From Crocinitomicaceae bacterium (lineage in GTDB: Bacteria > Bacteroidota > Bacteroidia > Flavobacteriales_D > Sanyastnellaceae): a DNA stretch of 57,876 bases. The stretch lies in contig NZRP01000037.1 in NCBI GenBank assembly GCA_002693775.1, positions 1 to 57,876 on the forward strand, in the 5' to 3' direction. How positions within the stretch are numbered: position 1 is the first letter of the stretch; each line of letters begins with the position of its first letter. The position numbers and the translations under genes were made by a program. The notes below the pieces were generated by a model, which saw only the letters and a list, made by a program, of their open reading frames with translations, did no database searches and was not told where the DNA came from. Of this stretch, positions 54,014-57,876 are shown one piece after another.

Positions 54014-55197
54014 TGTCATTAATCGACCTTCAGATCAAGGGCAAGAGAGTCCTAGTTAGAGTTGATTTTAATGTGCCTCTAGATTCGGACTTTAATGTTC
54101 AAGACGACACGAGAATTAGAAGAGCTCTTCCAACAATTAAGCACCTACTTGAAAATGGAGCTTCTGTTGTACTTATGAGTCACCTTGGCAGACCCAAGGG
54201 AGTGAGCCCAGAGTTCAGCTTAAAGCACGTTGTTCCTACGCTTGAGGAGTTATTAGGCTTAAGCGTAAAGTTTGCAGGAGACTGTGTTGGAGATGTTGCC
54301 CTCGATGTTACTTCAACTCTGAAGCCAGGCGAAGTTGCGCTTCTAGAAAACTTAAGATTCCACAAGGAAGAAAAGGAAGGAGATGAATTCTTTGCGGGTC
54401 AGCTTGCTGAAAACGGTGATGTATATGTAAATGACGCATTTGGAACAGCTCACCGCGCTCACGCATCTACTGCTGTTATTGCAAAGTTTTTCCCGGTAGA
54501 CAAGGCCTTTGGAAAATTGCTTCAGGGCGAAATTGATGCGTTAAGCAAGGTGATGAAGGATCCTGCAGCTCCTCTACTAGCAATTATTGGTGGAGCAAAG
54601 GTTAGCTCTAAGCTTGCCATCCTTGAAAACCTGGTAGACAAGGTTGACAGGCTTATGATTGGAGGTGGTATGGCTTACACATTTGTTCTTGCGCAAGGAG
54701 GAAATGTTGGAAATAGCCTTGTTGAAGCAGATATGGTTCCTAGGGCTTTAGACATCTTAAAAAAAGCTGAGGAAAAGGGTGTTGAGGTCTTCCTTCCACT
54801 TGATAGTGTTGTTGCAGACGATTTTTCTGCTGGGGCTAACGCCCAAAACTGTGCTACTGCTGAAATTCCTTCAGGATGGATGGGGCTGGATATTGGTCCA
54901 GATTCTGCTGAAAGATTCGCTGAGGCTGTAAGAACAAGCAAGACAATTTTATGGAACGGACCTATGGGGGTGTTCGAGTTTGAGAAGTTCTCAAATGGAA
55001 CATTCACAGTTGCAAGAGCTTTAAAAGAAGCAACTGATTTGGGTGGCTACACTCTTATTGGTGGCGGAGATTCTGTGGCAGCAATCAATGCCGCTAAACT
55101 TGCTGATCAAGTTAGCTATGTAAGCACAGGTGGTGGAGCAATGCTAGAATATCTTGAGGGCAAGGTTCTTCCTGGTATAGCTGCTATGACTGAGTAA
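54013..55197 (+). CDS. pgk: Phosphoglycerate kinase
   Basis: A 394-residue glycolytic and gluconeogenic enzyme transferring phosphate between 1,3-bisphosphoglycerate and ADP. Signature RVLVRVDFNVPLDSD at the N-terminus, VLMSHLGRPKG, YVNDAFGTAHRAHAST (active site), AIIGGAKVSSKLAILENLV, GPMGVFEFEKFSNGT and GGDSVAAINAAKLADQVSYVSTGGGAMLEYLEGK near the C-terminus are all present. Length is standard. It overlaps glyS by one base (TAATG), so the pair is transcribed together; its stop is 17 bases from that of the convergent Lrp-type regulator. Confidence 0.97.
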   Translation: MSLIDLQIKGKRVLVRVDFNVPLDSDFNVQDDTRIRRALPTIKHLLENGASVVLMSHLGRPKGVSPEFSLKHVVPTLEELLGLSVKFAGDCVGDVALDVTSTLKPGEVALLENLRFHKEEKEGDEFFAGQLAENGDVYVNDAFGTAHRAHASTAVIAKFFPVDKAFGKLLQGEIDALSKVMKDPAAPLLAIIGGAKVSSKLAILENLVDKVDRLMIGGGMAYTFVLAQGGNVGNSLVEADMVPRALDILKKAEEKGVEVFLPLDSVVADDFSAGANAQNCATAEIPSGWMGLDIGPDSAERFAEAVRTSKTILWNGPMGVFEFEKFSNGTFTVARALKEATDLGGYTLIGGGDSVAAINAAKLADQVSYVSTGGGAMLEYLEGKVLPGIAAMTE

Positions 55198-55214
55198 AAG
55201 GGCTTACTAAGAGG

Positions 55215-55661
55215 CTACTTCTCAAGTATTTCATTCATGACAAACATGCTCTTTACCTGAGCAATGTTATCCATGGCAGCGAGTCTATGTGTAATGAATT
55301 TGTGGTAGGAATCCATGTCGGAAACTTGCACCTCCACCATGTAATCAGATGATCCCGTAAGGTGGTAGCAGGCTTTTACCTCTCTGAACCCGCCAATACT
55401 GTGCTCGAAATCTTCTAATGCCGCTCTTTCGTGAAGTTTAAGATTCACACTACAAAACGCCCTGATCTCAAGCCCCATCTTTTTTCTATTGAGCTTTACT
55501 GTATAGCCTTGAATCACTCCGTCTGACTCAAGTCTTTTAACTCTAGCGAAGACAGCTGAGCGGCTAAGGCCAGTTAGCTCGCTTAAATCTTGCATAGAAG
55601 CCCTCCCATCAAACTTAAGATGTTCTACAATTGTGCGGTCTAGAGCGTCTATCAAATTCAT
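55215..55661 (-). CDS. Lrp/AsnC-family transcriptional regulator
   Basis: A 148-residue feast/famine regulator. N-terminal winged helix-turn-helix (LDRTIVEHLKFDGRASMQDLSELTGLSRSAVFARVKRLESDGVI), then the C-terminal ligand-binding RAM domain (IRAFCSVNLKLHERAALEDFEHSIGGFREVKACYHLTGSSDYMVEVQVSDMDSYHKFI). Lrp-type regulators bind amino acids, often methionine or leucine. It is divergent from the cystathionine gamma-synthase-like gene across 121 bases, which suggests that it controls that gene and itself. That link is inference from position only. Confidence 0.92.
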   Translation of the reverse strand: MNLIDALDRTIVEHLKFDGRASMQDLSELTGLSRSAVFARVKRLESDGVIQGYTVKLNRKKMGLEIRAFCSVNLKLHERAALEDFEHSIGGFREVKACYHLTGSSDYMVEVQVSDMDSYHKFITHRLAAMDNIAQVKSMFVMNEILEK

Positions 55662-55770
55662 TTGTTCGGTTTTATCTTGAACTCAGCGCACAAATTAGCA
55701 CATTTTTAACTTTTTTCCGCATTTTAAACGCATTTGTTCAGCAAGCGACAAACTCGACAAAACAAATGAC

Positions 55771-55778
55771 TAATTTTA
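55771..55778 (+). promoter_or_regulatory. Near-consensus -7 element of the PLP enzyme gene
   Basis: TAATTTTA (one mismatch from TAnnTTTG), then GACC, then ATG 55783, again with a four-base gap. The rest of the 121-base divergent region toward lrp is where the regulator would bind; it is AT-rich with repeated CAAA and GACAA runs. Confidence 0.35.
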
Positions 55779-55782
55779 GACC

Positions 55783-57078
55783 ATGAAGCCAAACAAAAAC
55801 CACCACCTTGAGACTCGTTCTCTGTTCGCGGGTTACGATCCTTCTGAAAACTTTGGCGCGGTAAAGCCGCCCATCCACCCAGCATCGACCTTTGTGTTCC
55901 CAAGCGCTCGCGCTGGAGCAGCACTTATGGAAACTGCCTACGGGATTGAAGGAGCTGAAACACCAGAGGGAGATGGCTTTATCTATTCAAGACTGGGAAA
56001 TCCAACGCTTACTGTAGCTGAGAAGAGGCTGGCAACATGGGACGGTGCGGATGCTGCAGCGTTTTTCGCCAGCGGAATGGCGGCAATTAGCACTACGCTA
56101 ATGGCACACACTTCTAAGGAGAGACCGCTTTACTACGTGGGCCCTCTTTATGGCGGAACACAACACATTATTGACTACATCCTTCCTGAAATGGGGGTTG
56201 AGGTTGTGAAGCTTGACAGTTTAGACGACCTCGAGTCTATGGGGAAACCTGAATCGCTACCGGGAATGGTTTACTTGGAGACGCCAGCTAACCCCACATT
56301 ACAGGTTCACGATATTGAGCTAGCTACTAATTGGACAAAGTCAAATTCGACTGAGGAAGAAAGAATTTTAGTTGTGGTGGACAACACGTTCCTAGGCCCT
56401 ATCATTCAGCGTCCACTTGAACTTGGAGCAGACCTCAACGTCTATTCTGCCACAAAATATATTGGCGGACACAGTGACCTGATCGCAGGTGGAGTTAGCG
56501 GAGAGGCTAAAGCAATGGCTAAGGTTTACGAGTACAGAACTTTCTTTGGTGGAATGGCCGATCCTTGGACTAGCTGGTTACTTGCAAGGTCTATGGAAAC
56601 TCTACACATAAGGGCTAAAAGACAAACAGAATCTGCCAGAAAGGTACTCGACTTCCTTCAAGAAAAACCAGGCGTTCCAAGAAATGGAATTAACAACGTA
56701 CTTTCTGCTTGGGAGCAAGATTTAGCGGGTAAAAGCGATTACAAGAATGCCGCAATCGTAAAAAAGCAACAAAAGAACGGTGGAGCGATGTTAGCGTTTG
56801 AGCTTCCAGGCGGAAGAAAGGCTGCACATGCATTCCTTGACTCTCTCGAGGTGTTCCAACTTGCTGTGAGCTTAGGTTCTACAGAGTCGCTTGCCGAGCA
56901 TCCTGCGAGTATGACTCATGCCGGAGTTAGCACTGAGGATAAGGAAAGAACAGGAATTACTGAGGGGTTAGTGAGGCTGTCGATTGGGTTAGAAAACGCC
57001 GACGACTTGATTGCTGATATTGAACAGGCTCTTGAAGCTGCTCGTTTATCTTTGGAAGAAAAAAACGCGCTGCGTTAA
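55783..57078 (+). CDS. Cys/Met metabolism PLP-dependent enzyme (cystathionine gamma-synthase family)
   Basis: A 431-residue enzyme of the fold that includes cystathionine gamma-synthase, O-acetylhomoserine sulfhydrylase, cystathionine gamma-lyase and methionine gamma-lyase. The PLP lysine is in VYSATKYIGGHSDLIAGG; FIYSRLGNPTLT carries the phosphate-contacting Arg; VDNTFLGPIIQRPLELGAD has the conserved D-N-T. The active-site loop GPLYGGTQHIID has Gly where methionine gamma-lyase has Cys (YGC), which argues against that activity. Residues 55-70 (GIEGAETPEGDGF) are an insertion before the YSR motif. The divergent Lrp-type regulator suggests amino acid control. Substrate cannot be settled from sequence. 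The stop overlaps the next start by one base. Confidence 0.88.
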   Translation: MKPNKNHHLETRSLFAGYDPSENFGAVKPPIHPASTFVFPSARAGAALMETAYGIEGAETPEGDGFIYSRLGNPTLTVAEKRLATWDGADAAAFFASGMAAISTTLMAHTSKERPLYYVGPLYGGTQHIIDYILPEMGVEVVKLDSLDDLESMGKPESLPGMVYLETPANPTLQVHDIELATNWTKSNSTEEERILVVVDNTFLGPIIQRPLELGADLNVYSATKYIGGHSDLIAGGVSGEAKAMAKVYEYRTFFGGMADPWTSWLLARSMETLHIRAKRQTESARKVLDFLQEKPGVPRNGINNVLSAWEQDLAGKSDYKNAAIVKKQQKNGGAMLAFELPGGRKAAHAFLDSLEVFQLAVSLGSTESLAEHPASMTHAGVSTEDKERTGITEGLVRLSIGLENADDLIADIEQALEAARLSLEEKNALR

Positions 57079-57614
57079 TGGGTAAAACTGCACAGATAAA
57101 GACTGTTTCGAGGATGATAAAGAGGGCCATTTTGTTGGCCGTGCTTAGCTGCGTCTTACCGCCTTCTCTTTCTAAAGCCCAAACCTTCGTCTATACAGAC
57201 CAGAACATGATGTGGAGCCAAATTGCCTGTCACGTCGATGGAGGAGTGGTCCGCGAAGGCCCTGATTGGAGAGGTGAAATAACTTACACGGTAAGTAGAG
57301 ATAAAATCTTTCACGGGTATAGTAGTTCAACGTTCGATTTGGCCTACACCTATAGAGGCGGCAAACTCTACATTGGCGACTCATATTTTACAGATGCCAT
57401 CAGCTACACTTTTTACGACGGTCAAATCTTTGTGGGCGATAGCACATTCCCTTTGGATCTCGCGTACACCCTACGCCGCAGCAACATACGCCCCGACGTG
57501 TTCTGCATATATAAAGAAAGCAGTATTAGCCCTTTCGACATCGTAGCCTTCATGCAGGGTGAACCTACTGAAACTGAAATTTTTGCTCTTTTGTTGACTT
57601 TGGCATTGTTATGA
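57078..57614 (+). CDS. Small secreted protein with short beta repeats (beta-flower-like)
   Basis: A 178-residue protein with a signal peptide (core MIKRAILLAVLSCVLPPSL...KAQ). ATG 57078 overlaps the previous stop; ATG 57114 would give the tighter signal peptide. The mature part has repeats of about 20 residues: ITYTVSRDKIFHGYSSSTFD, AYTYRGGKLYIGDSYFTD and SYTFYDGQIFVGDSTFPLD, with pattern [AIS]-x-YT-x-x-x-[GD]-[KQ]-[IL]-[FY]-x-G-[DY]-S-x-x-x-x-D. These recall, from memory, the 5-fold beta-flower proteins of Bacteroidota, in which each unit reads similarly (YT ... G-x-I-Y-x-G-x-S). I am moderately unsure. It ends in a hydrophobic tail (EIFALLLTLALL). No function is known. Confidence 0.6.
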   Translation: MGKTAQIKTVSRMIKRAILLAVLSCVLPPSLSKAQTFVYTDQNMMWSQIACHVDGGVVREGPDWRGEITYTVSRDKIFHGYSSSTFDLAYTYRGGKLYIGDSYFTDAISYTFYDGQIFVGDSTFPLDLAYTLRRSNIRPDVFCIYKESSISPFDIVAFMQGEPTETEIFALLLTLALL

Positions 57615-57652
57615 TTTGTAGATTAATTCTTCACTAGCCAACTTTGTCTGAG

Positions 57653-57876
57653 ATGGCTTTTTCGAATTCACATTTAATTGCGCTTGGGTTAAGCGTTTTC
57701 GTGTGCACTAATGTTTTAGCCCAAACCTCCCCCGAGAACAGCGTAGCACGCCAGTGGAACGAAGTGTTGCTAGAAGCAATTAGAAACGATCAGGCTCGCC
57801 CTACAGTTCATGCCAGAAATTTATTTCACTCCTCAATCATAATGTTCGACGCCCTTGCGGTGTACGATGAAAATGC
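57653..57876 (+). CDS. Vanadium haloperoxidase-like secreted protein, N-terminal part (truncated by window end)
   Basis: ATG 57653 starts MAFSNSHLIALGLSVFV, a signal peptide ending VLAQ, then SVARQWNEVLLEAIRND and ARPTVHARNLFHSSIIMFD, matching the N-terminus of vanadium-dependent haloperoxidase/PAP2-like proteins of Bacteroidota (DUF6851-type region, from memory). The catalytic histidines lie beyond the window. The frame runs off the edge after DALAVYDEN. It follows the repeat protein by 38 bases and may be co-transcribed with it. Confidence 0.65.
   Translation, partial: MAFSNSHLIALGLSVFVCTNVLAQTSPENSVARQWNEVLLEAIRNDQARPTVHARNLFHSSIIMFDALAVYDEN

Noticed and set aside
55783-57078. Methionine gamma-lyase assignment
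   Set aside because: The active-site cysteine of characterised enzymes is replaced (YGG), so only the wider family is claimed.

Overview
The window looks like chromosomal DNA from a marine-type Bacteroidota, most likely Flavobacteriales (Cryomorphaceae, Schleiferiaceae or relatives; the family is inference). The evidence is several surface proteins ending in type IX secretion (T9SS) type B sorting domains, a PorP/SprF protein, SusC-like TonB-dependent receptors, a three-gene SdhCAB, an HU-CCDC81/SPOR protein, a probable DUF6495 protein, and promoters of the TAnnTTTG type instead of E. coli-type -10 boxes. Base composition is moderately AT-rich and there is no sign of a prophage, transposon or CRISPR array. 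The genome is very compact: all six convergent gene pairs overlap or abut within 17 bases, and many co-directional genes overlap by one base (TAATG or TAGTG).

Layout. 1-5400: end of feoB, convergent feoA, a small membrane protein, a secreted endonuclease I and a choice-of-anchor-B protein that share a four-cysteine dockerin-like tail, and a fatty acid hydroxylase/sterol desaturase-family protein. 5437-5617: tRNA-Arg(CCT) and a CAT-anticodon tRNA separated by a GC-rich hairpin. 5637-9360: RNase R, divergent from an RlmI-like methyltransferase and MiaE (RNA metabolism). 9364-12147: TonB-dependent receptor plus secreted heavy-metal-binding protein. 12227-15690: succinate dehydrogenase/fumarate reductase. 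16071-17968: gltX-folB. 17969-21761: 3-oxoacid CoA-transferase and penicillin-binding protein 1A carrying an unusual zinc-ribbon-like insert. 21832-30586: site-2 protease, cation/proton antiporter, second TonB receptor, kdsB, an S9 peptidase lipoprotein and a small conserved protein.

30588-51968 is the accessory core: a 21-kb run of seven co-directional minus-strand genes. In transcription order these are a giant (about 3190 aa) repeat protein, an HYR-like repeat protein, PorP/SprF, an OmpA/PD40/LysM lipoprotein, gpsA, an SBBP/PKD surface protein and an HU-CCDC81/SPOR protein. Three end in T9SS type B sorting domains, and PorP/SprF plus the OmpA lipoprotein are the expected outer-membrane partners, so I read this as an SprB/SprF-like surface adhesin export and attachment locus. 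The giant gene has two unusual points: four tandem super-repeats of about 745 bp, and a clear signal peptide upstream of the only usable TTG start with no ATG, GTG or TTG in front of it (an ATC sits where ATG is expected). Just upstream of it, 52134-52358 holds a small signal-peptide plus coiled-coil gene broken by one in-frame TAA.

52478-57876: glyS-pgk, an Lrp/AsnC regulator divergent from a cystathionine gamma-synthase-family PLP enzyme, a small secreted repeat protein, and the start of a vanadium-haloperoxidase-like protein that runs off the window. The most general regulatory signal is a set of TAnnTTTG elements placed exactly 4 bases before start codons, which predicts leaderless mRNAs for several genes.
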